Origin: Alphaproteobacteria bacterium | GTDB taxonomy: Bacteria; Pseudomonadota; Alphaproteobacteria; Micavibrionales; UBA2020 | DNA: 64,000 bases | Assembly: GCA_025934695.1 (NCBI GenBank) | Contig: JAICWS010000003.1 | Coordinates: 1 to 64,000 of the forward strand | Reading direction: 5' to 3' | Part shown: positions 42,867 through 50,650 of the stretch, one piece after another | How the letters are laid out: the number at the start of each line of letters is the position of its first letter | Numbering within the stretch: the stretch's first letter is position 1 | The notes under the pieces: generated by a model | Database searches by the model: none | Told to the model about the DNA's origin: nothing | The model's input: only the letters and a program-made list of their open reading frames with translations | Position numbers and translations under genes: made by a program

Positions 42867-44123
42867 TCACATCGCACCGATGATGTTGATCGCCTTCTGG
42901 GCGCCGTTGGTGTAGCCCACCGGCGGGGCCGTCCAGCTCTTGAGCACGCCAGAGCCGGGGCCCGAGAGGGCGCCGGTCAGGTTGCCGCTGGCGCGGTTGA
43001 TCATGTCCAGGTTCAGCGCCGGTTGCGGCAGCTGGAGCTCGTTCAGGAAGTCCTTCGCAGCGCCGCTGGGCGCGCTGGTCAGGTTCGGCGGCGCGCCGCC
43101 GCTGAGCAGCATGCTCGAGAAGGAGAAATAAGGGTTGCCGACCTGCACGCCCGAGCCGGTGAGCGCGCGCATGATCGGGTTCGTCTGGAAGTTACCGCCG
43201 CCCATGAAGCCGGTGATCAGGCTCGGGAAGCCGCCGCCCGTGCCCCACAGGTTCTGGATGCGCGCGCATTCGCCGCCGCCGGGGCCGGCCGTCGGGTTCA
43301 TGAACCCGGTCAGGCTGCCGCTGATGGGGCCGACCGCGCTCATCAGGTTACTGGTGATTGTGTTCATGATACCGGACACCGAGCCCATGATCGCCCCGAT
43401 CGTCGAATTGATCAGCGGCAGGATGATGCTGGTCCAGACGTTCTTGATCAGCGGGTACCAGGCGATGATCCAGGTCGGGATCTGGCCGTTGAGCAGGTCG
43501 GTGATCTGCTGGAAATACTGCCAGAGCGTATTCAGCTGGTTGACATAGGTGTTGATCTGGTTGACGAAGCCCATGATGGTCGAAATCCAGCCGGTCATCG
43601 CGCTCATGAAGTTGCCCCAAAAGGGGAATGACGTGGCTCCCAGCGCGTAGGAAAGCGAGTTCGGCGCAAAGTTGCCTGCGTGGGCGGACAACGTCGGTTC
43701 GATCACATAGCCCAGCGCGTTCTCGAGATATTGGTCGGCGCCGTAGTTCGGGAAGGACGAGGTACCGAAGGCGCGAATGCTGGCGGCGGGAATGGCGGTC
43801 GTCGGATGCAGGTCGGAGAACAACTGGCCAAGTCGCGAGGTGAGCGCCATGGCATGGTCAAAGCAAGTCATACCGGGCGCATTGTCGTTCTGGTGCTGGA
43901 TCTGGCGCGCGGTGCCGCGGTCGCGCACGCGGTCGGCCTGGGCTTGCGCCTCCTGGACGCCGAAAAAGGTCGTATCATCGAATTCGTCCGTGCCCTGCTC
44001 GTTCGCGGTAGGCGATGCATTGCGCTTGCCGTCGCAGCCCGGACGGCTCGCGGCATTGGATGCGGTCGTGACGAGACCAGCCATCAGCAGTGCGAAGAGA
44101 GCGACCAGGAATATCTTTTTCAT
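42867..44123 (-). CDS. Cysteine-core exported protein, large member L1
   Basis: A 418-residue exported protein. After the signal peptide come RPGCDGKR, the core HQNDNAPGMTCFDHAMALTS with RLGQLFSD, a long hydrophobic helical region (about 165-300, including MSAMTGWISTIMGFVNQIN), GECARIQNLWG, NPYFSFSSMLLSGG and the end NIIGAM. It matches L2 block by block. The ATG at 44123 follows AGGGAGGCTT, a sequence also present in front of L2, so the leader was copied with the gene. Function unknown; a membrane-active or surface role is possible. Confidence 0.72.
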   Translation of the reverse strand: MKKIFLVALFALLMAGLVTTASNAASRPGCDGKRNASPTANEQGTDEFDDTTFFGVQEAQAQADRVRDRGTARQIQHQNDNAPGMTCFDHAMALTSRLGQLFSDLHPTTAIPAASIRAFGTSSFPNYGADQYLENALGYVIEPTLSAHAGNFAPNSLSYALGATSFPFWGNFMSAMTGWISTIMGFVNQINTYVNQLNTLWQYFQQITDLLNGQIPTWIIAWYPLIKNVWTSIILPLINSTIGAIMGSVSGIMNTITSNLMSAVGPISGSLTGFMNPTAGPGGGECARIQNLWGTGGGFPSLITGFMGGGNFQTNPIMRALTGSGVQVGNPYFSFSSMLLSGGAPPNLTSAPSGAAKDFLNELQLPQPALNLDMINRASGNLTGALSGPGSGVLKSWTAPPVGYTNGAQKAINIIGAM

Positions 44124-44154
44124 GCGTTCAAGCCTCCCTGGAAAGGGCCTCCTT

Positions 44155-45000
44155 CTACGGACAAGACGTCGCGATGCCGGCCGTTTGCAGGACCGAGCAG
44201 GAGTTATTCTGCCCGTTCGAGATCGTTCCGTCATTGTACAGCGGCACCACGGGTTTGATGTTCGCGCTCGACAGCGCGTTCATCTTGGTCTGGAAGTCGG
44301 TGAGGTCAGCGGTGTCGGTCGTGACCTCCTGCGAATAGAGCGTTCCCATGCCCGAGGGCACCGTGCCCTGCAGCGCGTCGTCATCCACAAACGGCTCGCC
44401 GCCCGGCATGCCCTCGCCGCGCACGGAGCCCGGACCCGGCGTCGGCGTTCCCGACGGGGGATCGCCCCACAGATCCTGCTCTTCCGTGCAGGCCTGCGTG
44501 TCGGCCAGCGTCGTCTGCGTATAGTCGACCGTGCCGCCGTCGTTACCGTCGGCGCCCGCGAAATCGTCGTAGAAGCCATTCAGCGAATCTTCAATGTCAT
44601 CGGAGTAGTAGGTGTCCGAGGTCCAGACGGGTGGGCTGCTGGTGGAATAGGGATAGGTCACGCCACTCGACCAATAGTGGCCGTCGAGGTTGCCCGAGAA
44701 AACATTGCCGCCTTCATTCTCGGCGGTGCCGGCGATGTTGTTGAAGCAGTTCAGGGCCAGCTGGCTGTCCGGTTTCCAGGTGCTCTGCGCGACGGTCGCC
44801 TTATCGTAGACGACAAGCGCGCGCGCTTTCGACTGCTGCGCGTCGAGGACGCGCTGGTCGCAGCCTTCGTTTGGGCTTCCCGCCGCCGGCGGCGACGGTG
44901 GCGGCGCGGCCAATGCCGCGGCGCTGAGGACTGTCGCGCAACCCGTTGTGAGAGCAAATAAAAAGATGCGCCTTGAGACGTTCCCGGCTTTGGTGATCAT
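44155..45000 (-). CDS. Cysteine-core exported protein, small member S2
   Basis: A 281-residue exported protein. The signal peptide ends near ALAAPP. The core has GCDQRVLDAQQSKARALVVY, KPDSQLALNCFNNIAG, a GNVFSG block, an insert rich in Tyr and Ser (about 105-135), then ACTEEQDLWGD, a Gly/Pro-rich insert, SCSVLQTAGIA and the final SCP. The ATG at 45000 has GGGGT 7 bases upstream and lies 31 bases after a promoter nearly identical to that of S1. L1 follows after 31 bases. Function unknown. Confidence 0.72.
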   Translation of the reverse strand: MITKAGNVSRRIFLFALTTGCATVLSAAALAAPPPSPPAAGSPNEGCDQRVLDAQQSKARALVVYDKATVAQSTWKPDSQLALNCFNNIAGTAENEGGNVFSGNLDGHYWSSGVTYPYSTSSPPVWTSDTYYSDDIEDSLNGFYDDFAGADGNDGGTVDYTQTTLADTQACTEEQDLWGDPPSGTPTPGPGSVRGEGMPGGEPFVDDDALQGTVPSGMGTLYSQEVTTDTADLTDFQTKMNALSSANIKPVVPLYNDGTISNGQNNSCSVLQTAGIATSCP

Positions 45001-45031
45001 CGCTGAAACCCCAATACGTCGTATATCTTTC

Positions 45032-45060
45032 ATTTTAACAAAATTTGCTGGAATTGTCTT
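45032..45060 (-). promoter_or_regulatory. Promoter of S2, copy of the S1 promoter
   Basis: AAGACA (45060-45055) and TAAAAT (45037-45032) with a 17-base spacer. The spacer half AATTTTG and the leader GATA ... TGGGGT or TTGGGGT down to ATGATC are shared with the S1 promoter. Confidence 0.65.
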
Positions 45061-45188
45061 GACCAAACTGCGGATTTTTATGCTAAGCGCAAGAAAAAGC
45101 AGTGAAATTCGGCTGTATTATGACACGCAGTCACGCGCGATTTTTGAATCGTTTTCAATGGGTTCAGCGCGCGGAGAAAAATCGTTTT

Positions 45189-45929
45189 TCAGGGGCAGGC
45201 GGCGCCGGGGATGGTCGCAGCCGTCATGGCCTGGCAGAAAGTATCGGATTCCGGAATAGTTGGCGTGAAGGGCGGTGGTTGCGCGGTCATGGCACTCTGG
45301 TAATTGCTCATGTTGTTGTCGGTGCCGGTCTCCGTCGTCCAGTCGTTCTGGAAATCCGTATTCGCGCCGCCCGGCAGCGAGCCGCTCAGCAGGTCGGTCA
45401 GCGTCGCGTTCGGCACGCCTTCCTCGACGCCGCCTTGCTTCACCTGAGACCAAAGATCCTGAGTTTCGTTGCAGGTAGCCGTATTGGTCAAAGCGGTCTG
45501 GGTATAATCGACCAAACCTGAGTCCGCCCCCATTGCGTCCATGAAACCCGTATAGAAAGCCTGCAGCGCGTCCTGGATATCGGCGCGCAGCCCGCCCGCT
45601 TCGCCTGAGGGCGCACTGTTGGTGAAGTCGCCAGAGAAGACGCCGCCATCATTGTTCGTATTGCCGCCCGCCATGACGCCGGAAAGATCGTTCAGGCAGG
45701 TCGTGGCCATCGTGCTGTCAGGCTTTTCGATATGTTCTTCCGTAACGTCCACGTCATAGGCGGTGCGCACTTCGGCGCGCGCTTCCTGCGCCTGCTGGAC
45801 CTTTACGTCGCAGCCTTCCGCGGGCGTGCCGGCGCTGGCCGCAAAAGCATTCTGCGCGGTCATCGTCAGACAGCCAACGACGACGACGGCGGCAAGGCGC
45901 AGCGAAAAGGTCGAGGCGTGGGCGATCAT
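45189..45929 (-). CDS. Cysteine-core exported protein, small member S1
   Basis: A 246-residue exported protein and the first gene of the family unit. The signal peptide ends near AFAAS. The core has GCDVKVQQAQEARAEVRTAY, KPDSTMATTCLNDLSG, GGVFSGDF, TCNETQDLWSQ, EGVPNATLTDLLSG, FCQAMTAATI and the final ACP. The ATG at 45929 follows TGGGGT by 8 bases; the frame upstream to 45953 is unlikely to be used because it would start inside the shared leader. A gap of 188 bases with the S2 promoter follows. Function unknown. Confidence 0.72.
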   Translation of the reverse strand: MIAHASTFSLRLAAVVVVGCLTMTAQNAFAASAGTPAEGCDVKVQQAQEARAEVRTAYDVDVTEEHIEKPDSTMATTCLNDLSGVMAGGNTNNDGGVFSGDFTNSAPSGEAGGLRADIQDALQAFYTGFMDAMGADSGLVDYTQTALTNTATCNETQDLWSQVKQGGVEEGVPNATLTDLLSGSLPGGANTDFQNDWTTETGTDNNMSNYQSAMTAQPPPFTPTIPESDTFCQAMTAATIPGAACP

Positions 45930-45962
45930 TTGCGAAGACCCCAGTTTTGACATCTATCTTTT

Positions 45963-45991
45963 ATTTTAGCAAAATTCGCCCGATGTGTCTT
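45963..45991 (-). promoter_or_regulatory. Promoter of S1
   Basis: AAGACA (45991-45986) and TAAAAT (45968-45963) with exactly 17 bases between, 33 bases before the S1 ATG. The whole 60-base stretch is conserved upstream of S2. Confidence 0.65.
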
Positions 45992-46083
45992 GGCGAAAGT
46001 GTTCTCTTTCCGATTAAGGGAATGGAATGGTTTGGGAAACCGGTGGTGCTTCTGCTATGATGCCTTGCCGGATTTATCTTTCC

Positions 46084-46112
46084 TTAACGGGTCCGGCGGT
46101 ATGATGTATAAT
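46084..46112 (+). promoter_or_regulatory. Sigma-70-like promoter of the divergent Cys-rich gene
   Basis: TTAACG at 46084-46089 and a perfect TATAAT at 46107-46112, with a 17-base spacer, 48 bases before the GTG start. Confidence 0.65.
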
Positions 46113-46160
46113 AGGGATAGGCCTATTTTTAATAAAATTTTATCTGTCGGGAGGTCCTTC

Positions 46161-46634
46161 GTGAAGCCGCTACATCGGTTATCAATGGCCGCTTTTTCGC
46201 TCGCCCTGTGCACGGTGCTTTCCTGCGCAGCCCTGGCGTGCAAATCGGATTACTGCAACGGCAGTCAGGCGCCCACTACCCTCAACCAGGTTGGCGGCCA
46301 GCAAAATTACCAGGCCGCGAATCCGGGCGGCGGCGGCGGCGGATTGAAATACCCCTGCACGTCCTACGGGACGACGGAAGCGAACAACGCGCTGACCATG
46401 TTGCAGAGCGGCCAGGATATTTGCGTCGCGACCGACCAGATCAACGCGACACGCGACCCTGCCTATACGGCGCTGGTGACGGGCGGTGATCTGAACTGCG
46501 CTTGCTATCCGGACGGCCCCTACATGGGTTGCCGCGAATTCTATACCGCTGAATCGACACCCGGCGATCCCACCACGACCTTCATCGTGATGCGCTGCGA
46601 TGCGACCTGCACGAATAACGCTGGCTGCCCCTGA
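46161..46634 (+). CDS. Cys-rich exported protein, divergent from the cysteine-core family
   Basis: A 157-residue secreted protein with a signal peptide (1-25, ending CAALA or ALACK), a Gly-rich stretch, and about a dozen cysteines, including NCACYPDGPYMGC and RCDATCTNNAGCP at the end. The final Cys-Pro is shared with the three small cysteine-core proteins, but the TCF and CxxxQxLW blocks are absent. I chose GTG at 46161 because GGGAGG lies 6 bases upstream and a signal peptide then begins at once; the longer frame to 45990 lacks support. It has its own promoter and terminator. Function unknown. Confidence 0.65.
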   Translation: MKPLHRLSMAAFSLALCTVLSCAALACKSDYCNGSQAPTTLNQVGGQQNYQAANPGGGGGGLKYPCTSYGTTEANNALTMLQSGQDICVATDQINATRDPAYTALVTGGDLNCACYPDGPYMGCREFYTAESTPGDPTTTFIVMRCDATCTNNAGCP

Positions 46635-46665
46635 CGTCTTTGGGCGCCGGAATCTCCTTTTTAGG

Positions 46666-46692
46666 AAAGCCCGCCGGAAGGCGGGCTTTTTT
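46666..46692 (+). terminator. Rho-independent terminator
   Basis: Stem GCCCGCC/GGCGGGC with a GGAA tetraloop, then six T, 35 bases after the stop of the Cys-rich gene. Confidence 0.9.
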
Positions 46693-46744
46693 GTGCCGCG
46701 GCGGAACGATGCTATAGTGGGCGCGGAAAGGATACCATAAGCCC

Positions 46745-47314
46745 ATGCGCATCGTCGGCGGAGAGTTCAGAGGCCGCGTACTGAAAAGCCCCACGGGAAG
46801 CGCGACGCGGCCGACCAGCGACCGGACGCGCGAGGCGGTCTTCAACATTCTCCATCACGCCAAATGGCGGCGCGGCGACATCATCGAGGGCGCGCGGGCG
46901 CTGGACGTCTTCGCGGGCACGGGCGCGCTCGGCCTTGAGGCGCTGTCGCGCGGCGCGGCCCACGCCGTCTTCGTTGAGCGCGATTTTTCGGCGGCGCGCA
47001 TCTGCCAGGAAAACATCGACGCGCTGGGCGTCAAGGATCGTGCGCTGATCCTGAAATTCGACGGCCTCAGTCCCGTCGCGCGGCCCCTGTACCTCGAGCC
47101 GCGCACGCTGGTCTTCCTCGACCCGCCTTACGGCAAGGGCATGGCGTCGAAAGCGCTGCTCGGCCTCGCCGAAAAAGACTGGCTGGCGCCAGGCGCGATT
47201 TGCGCCGTCGAGATGGCCAAGAAGCAGCCCGAGGAGCCGCCACAAGGTTTCATCCAGCATGACGAGCGAAGCTACGGCATCGCGGCGGTGAAATTTCTGG
47301 AATGGACGGGCTGA
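46745..47314 (+). CDS. rsmD: 16S rRNA (guanine-966 N2) methyltransferase RsmD
   Basis: Methylates G966 of 16S rRNA. The 189-residue protein begins MRIVGGEFRGR and has TRPTSDRTREAVFNIL, the SAM-binding ALDVFAGTGALGLEALSRGA, and the catalytic motif IV FLDPPYGKG. AAAGGA stands before the ATG, and a TATAGT box lies upstream, so it probably has its own promoter. Confidence 0.96.
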   Translation: MRIVGGEFRGRVLKSPTGSATRPTSDRTREAVFNILHHAKWRRGDIIEGARALDVFAGTGALGLEALSRGAAHAVFVERDFSAARICQENIDALGVKDRALILKFDGLSPVARPLYLEPRTLVFLDPPYGKGMASKALLGLAEKDWLAPGAICAVEMAKKQPEEPPQGFIQHDERSYGIAAVKFLEWTG

Positions 47315-47324
47315 CCCTTCTGCG

Positions 47325-47882
47325 TTAATTTCCGTTGCCGTCGTCGGAAGCCGCGGGCGCCGGGGCCTCCGCCGGTTCCGCGTCGGGATCGGTGTTGCCG
47401 GCCGGCTTCGGCGGGGAGAGACGCTGTTCGTCCTGTTCCCGTATTTTCCGGAGCTCGCGGTCATATTTCTCCTGCTGCTCCTTGAGCTGCGCCTTGTCTC
47501 GTGCATCCTGCAGACCCTTGGAAATCTCCTCCTGCAGCTGTTGCTCGGACTGTCTCTTGTCGTCTTGCAGCTGCTGCTCCATTTTTTGCTTCGCGTCGTT
47601 CAGCCGTTGCCGCTCAAGCCGTTTCAGCTCGGCGGCGCGCATCTCTTCTTTCGCAGTCGCTTCGGTTTTTTTGCGCCCCTCAAGTTCGCCCCGCGTCAGG
47701 ACCCGGGCTTTCGCGTCGGTGGCGCGCTGTTCGCGCGCCTGTTCCTCCTTGGCGTCCAGCGCGCGCTGTGCGGCGAACCGCGCATGCCAGGGAATGTAGA
47801 AGGCGTCAACGAGCACGAACAGCGCGACCATCGCGGCGACGAAAACGATTTCAAAAGAATATTTTTTCCAGCCGCGCGGCAT
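47325..47882 (-). CDS. Membrane-anchored coiled-coil protein
   Basis: A 185-residue protein with one membrane helix (about 10-30) and a long highly charged coiled coil (about 40-150, rich in Gln, Lys, Glu and Arg), ending in a Pro/Ala-rich acidic tail. It starts at the ATG that shares one base with the stop of the DUF4139 gene (TGATG), so the pair is coupled. It may act as a spacer or partner for that envelope protein. I do not recognise a family. Confidence 0.65.
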   Translation of the reverse strand: MPRGWKKYSFEIVFVAAMVALFVLVDAFYIPWHARFAAQRALDAKEEQAREQRATDAKARVLTRGELEGRKKTEATAKEEMRAAELKRLERQRLNDAKQKMEQQLQDDKRQSEQQLQEEISKGLQDARDKAQLKEQQEKYDRELRKIREQDEQRLSPPKPAGNTDPDAEPAEAPAPAASDDGNGN

Positions 47883-50047
47883 CAAATCTTGATGTCCGCG
47901 ATCATGTCGCCCAGTTCCTTCTGCTTTGCGAGGCGCTGATCGGCGAGGTCCTGTTTTTCCTTGTCGATTTTTTCGATCTCGTCTTCCTGCGCGTTCAGCT
48001 TGTCGAGGTATTTCTGCTGGACTTCGGACTTCGCGGTCAAGCTGCGCAGGTTCTCGCGCACGCGCTGCTGGTCGCTGAAGATCGTCTGGCGCTTCTGGTC
48101 CAGCGCATAGCCCTTCTGGTCGAGCTGGTCGATCTCGCGCCGCTTGTCGGCCAGCTTTTTGAACGCGGCGCGCTCGTCGGCGCCGAGCTTGCCTTGTGTC
48201 GTCGCATAGGCGAACAGCTGGTCATAGCCCATTGCCGAAAGGCTGTAGGATTGCCAGACCTGGCTTTCGAGCACGACGGGCACGGTTTTTTTCTCGCCCG
48301 CCTTCAGCTCGACGCGCACGCGGTAATGGTCGGGCGTGACTTCGACGTCTTTCGGGTCCGGCTGGACGAGCTTGTAATCAGCGCTTAAGCGCGGATGCTC
48401 GAGAATGACGGTGCGGTCCTCTTTCTCGGGCGCCTTGATGGTGTAGTCGGTCTCGGTGCGGTTCTGCACGGAGATGCGCATGATGCCGTCCGCGACCGCG
48501 ATCTTGTCCTGCTCGGAGGAAGATTTATCGGCGCGGTCGACCGCGGTTTTCGAATCCAGCGCGTAGGAGACGAGGCGCTTTTCCCCCTGCCCCACGACCG
48601 GCAGCTGGGCGTCGCCCACGAAATCGGTGCCCTTGAGCAGCGCGCTTTCTTCATAGAGCGTCAGCACGCCCGGCGGCAGGCCGGTGTCGCCGTCATTCTT
48701 GATCTCCACCGCGGCGAGCGGATGGGTCGGATGCGTCTCGGGCTGGTAGAGCGAGACGCGTTCCATCGGCACCTCGCGCGACACGAAGGGCACCATCATC
48801 GACTGCCCGGATTTCAGGTTGAAGCGGTCGGGGAAGCGGAACAGCACCTGCGTCGTCGCCTCCGCGCTCTGCGCCGCGTTTGCGGCGGCGGCAAGATCGT
48901 TCATCCCGTTGGGTTCGGGCGCAGGCGCTTCCGGAGGCGCCGCCGCGTCGCTGGCCATGGCCATGGGGGCCATCGACAACATCGCTTTCTTGGCGGCGAA
49001 CAATCCAGGCGCGCCTTTGAGCTGCATCTGCATGCCCATGCGCCCGCGTGGCGCCATCGGCGCGTTTTCGGGTGCGGCGCCGCCTGCCCCGCCCTCCTCA
49101 TCCCGTTCCTCGTTCGCGGATTGCTGGACTTCCTGCGCGCTCGCGACCGTGCCCTGGTCGACGCGCGGCATCACGCGGCCGAAGACCTGCACCGGAATTT
49201 CCGGACGGCTGACGTAATAGGACTGGTAAAGCTCCTGCTTGAAAGTGACCGGGTTGCCGGAGACGAGCGTCAGGTCGACGTTGTTCCAGTCGGACGCCGT
49301 CTGGTTTTCAACCACCGCCCAGCCCTGCAGCAGGCCTTTTTTCGCGCCGGTTTCCGGCACGACCATGCGATAGGCCGTCTTCCACAGCGGCGCATCGACG
49401 ACGTAAGACAGGGTAACGTCTCGCTCGCCCTCGCCCAGCAGATTGACGGTGAGCATGCGGCGCTCGGACGTGCCGTTTTCGCGGATGGCATCGAGCGCGC
49501 GGGCGACTTCCGCCTTGATCTTGGGGTCGGTGAAGGAAATGGAAGTCAGGTCCTCCATGATCGCGCTCTTGATGCCCTGGTCGGTCATGATGCTGATCCG
49601 GTTTCGGGTGACGGATTTATCGGTGCCGAATTCCTCGGTCTCGGGCAGGACCTGGATCAGCTTGCCCGAAGCCTTCAGGCTGGGGCCTTCGACGGCCACT
49701 TCCGCGCCCTGGTAGGCGTTGAGCAGCGTCATCGGGTTATTGAGCTGTTCCTGCGTGAAAGGCAGGTCCTTGAAGACCTGCGCGAGCGGCTGCTTGCCGG
49801 GCAGCGTGACCGCGCCGATACGGCCATTCTTATCGAACACGATCAGGCTTTTGAGGATATCGTCGACCTGTTCGTAGCGCACCGGGAATTCCAGCTGGGC
49901 ATTGCCGCTGACATGGGCGCGATGCTCGAAATTGGCGAGGCCGGAGGTTGAAAGAATGACGCTGTTGACGGGCATGTCGTCGGCGAAGGCGGCGGCGCTG
50001 AACGCGAGCGCGCTGGTCATCAGGACTCCGGTCAGGAAATTTTTCAT
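47882..50047 (-). CDS. DUF4139-type exported protein
   Basis: A 721-residue exported protein with a signal peptide (1-22). The middle contains the DUF4139 signature: YVVDAPLWKTAYRMVVPETG and GWAVVENQTASDWNNVDLTL, followed by LVSGNP. A Gly/Met/Pro-rich insert (about 300-385) interrupts the domain. The last 100 residues are a coiled coil (LADKRREIDQLDQKGYALDQ). AGGGG precedes the ATG. Members of this family are envelope or surface proteins of unknown role. The 185-residue coiled-coil gene follows directly. Confidence 0.8.
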   Translation of the reverse strand: MKNFLTGVLMTSALAFSAAAFADDMPVNSVILSTSGLANFEHRAHVSGNAQLEFPVRYEQVDDILKSLIVFDKNGRIGAVTLPGKQPLAQVFKDLPFTQEQLNNPMTLLNAYQGAEVAVEGPSLKASGKLIQVLPETEEFGTDKSVTRNRISIMTDQGIKSAIMEDLTSISFTDPKIKAEVARALDAIRENGTSERRMLTVNLLGEGERDVTLSYVVDAPLWKTAYRMVVPETGAKKGLLQGWAVVENQTASDWNNVDLTLVSGNPVTFKQELYQSYYVSRPEIPVQVFGRVMPRVDQGTVASAQEVQQSANEERDEEGGAGGAAPENAPMAPRGRMGMQMQLKGAPGLFAAKKAMLSMAPMAMASDAAAPPEAPAPEPNGMNDLAAAANAAQSAEATTQVLFRFPDRFNLKSGQSMMVPFVSREVPMERVSLYQPETHPTHPLAAVEIKNDGDTGLPPGVLTLYEESALLKGTDFVGDAQLPVVGQGEKRLVSYALDSKTAVDRADKSSSEQDKIAVADGIMRISVQNRTETDYTIKAPEKEDRTVILEHPRLSADYKLVQPDPKDVEVTPDHYRVRVELKAGEKKTVPVVLESQVWQSYSLSAMGYDQLFAYATTQGKLGADERAAFKKLADKRREIDQLDQKGYALDQKRQTIFSDQQRVRENLRSLTAKSEVQQKYLDKLNAQEDEIEKIDKEKQDLADQRLAKQKELGDMIADIKI

Positions 50048-50341
50048 GGCGAATACCCCTTTTGAAAAAGCCCGCGGGCACCCTCTATGGTGACACTCCG
50101 CGGCTTAAAATTCCGTTTCATTTCAATATTTGACGCGGAATAATTCGCTTTCCTTGGGCGATGCCGTTGATTTTGGAAATAATCCGCCTGCCGATGCTTG
50201 CCCTACAGATACTGGAGGCCATTTGTCCTTAAGGGATTTGGGTTAATTTATTTAACATAATCTGAGACTTGCCAATCCTGAGAGCGGTGGTACAATCGCC
50301 CCGGGTTTGTGTGGGACCTCGTTACGGGAGGAATAGGGAAA

Positions 50342-50650
50342 ATGACTGTTTCGAAGAAGATTGTCGGCGGACTGACGCTGCGCTGCCTTGGCGCCATCGG
50401 CGTCGGCCTTGCCATCGTCATCGGCATCACCACAGGATTGCTGATGATCAGCGGCGAAGGCGACGGCACCGGCACGACCCGGGTCGCGGCCTATACCCTC
50501 AAGTTCCCCGAGGACGAACAGATGCTGAAAGATCTGTCCGCCCAGATCCTGAAAGAATCGAACCTCGCGTCTTCGGCCAAAAAGGCCGCCGACACCGAAC
50601 CCGCCGCCGGCGATAAGCCGGAGGACAAGCCGGACGCCTCGCAGCCGTAA
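50342..50650 (+). CDS. Small single-pass membrane protein
   Basis: A 102-residue protein with one membrane helix (about 16-38) and a polar tail rich in Asp, Ala and Pro. GGGAGG stands 12 bases before the ATG at 50342. The upstream 294 bases hold nothing else that I recognise. The gene converges on asd, with its stop one base before the asd stop. Function unknown. Confidence 0.6.
   Translation: MTVSKKIVGGLTLRCLGAIGVGLAIVIGITTGLLMISGEGDGTGTTRVAAYTLKFPEDEQMLKDLSAQILKESNLASSAKKAADTEPAAGDKPEDKPDASQP

Noticed and set aside
45990-46160. N-terminal extension of the Cys-rich exported protein
   Set aside because: It would cover the clear promoter (46084-46112) and place the signal peptide in the middle of the protein; the GTG at 46161 with GGGAGG is better.
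48395-49951. Plus-strand frame of 518 codons
   Set aside because: Antisense of the DUF4139 gene, which has a signal peptide, RBS and known domain.
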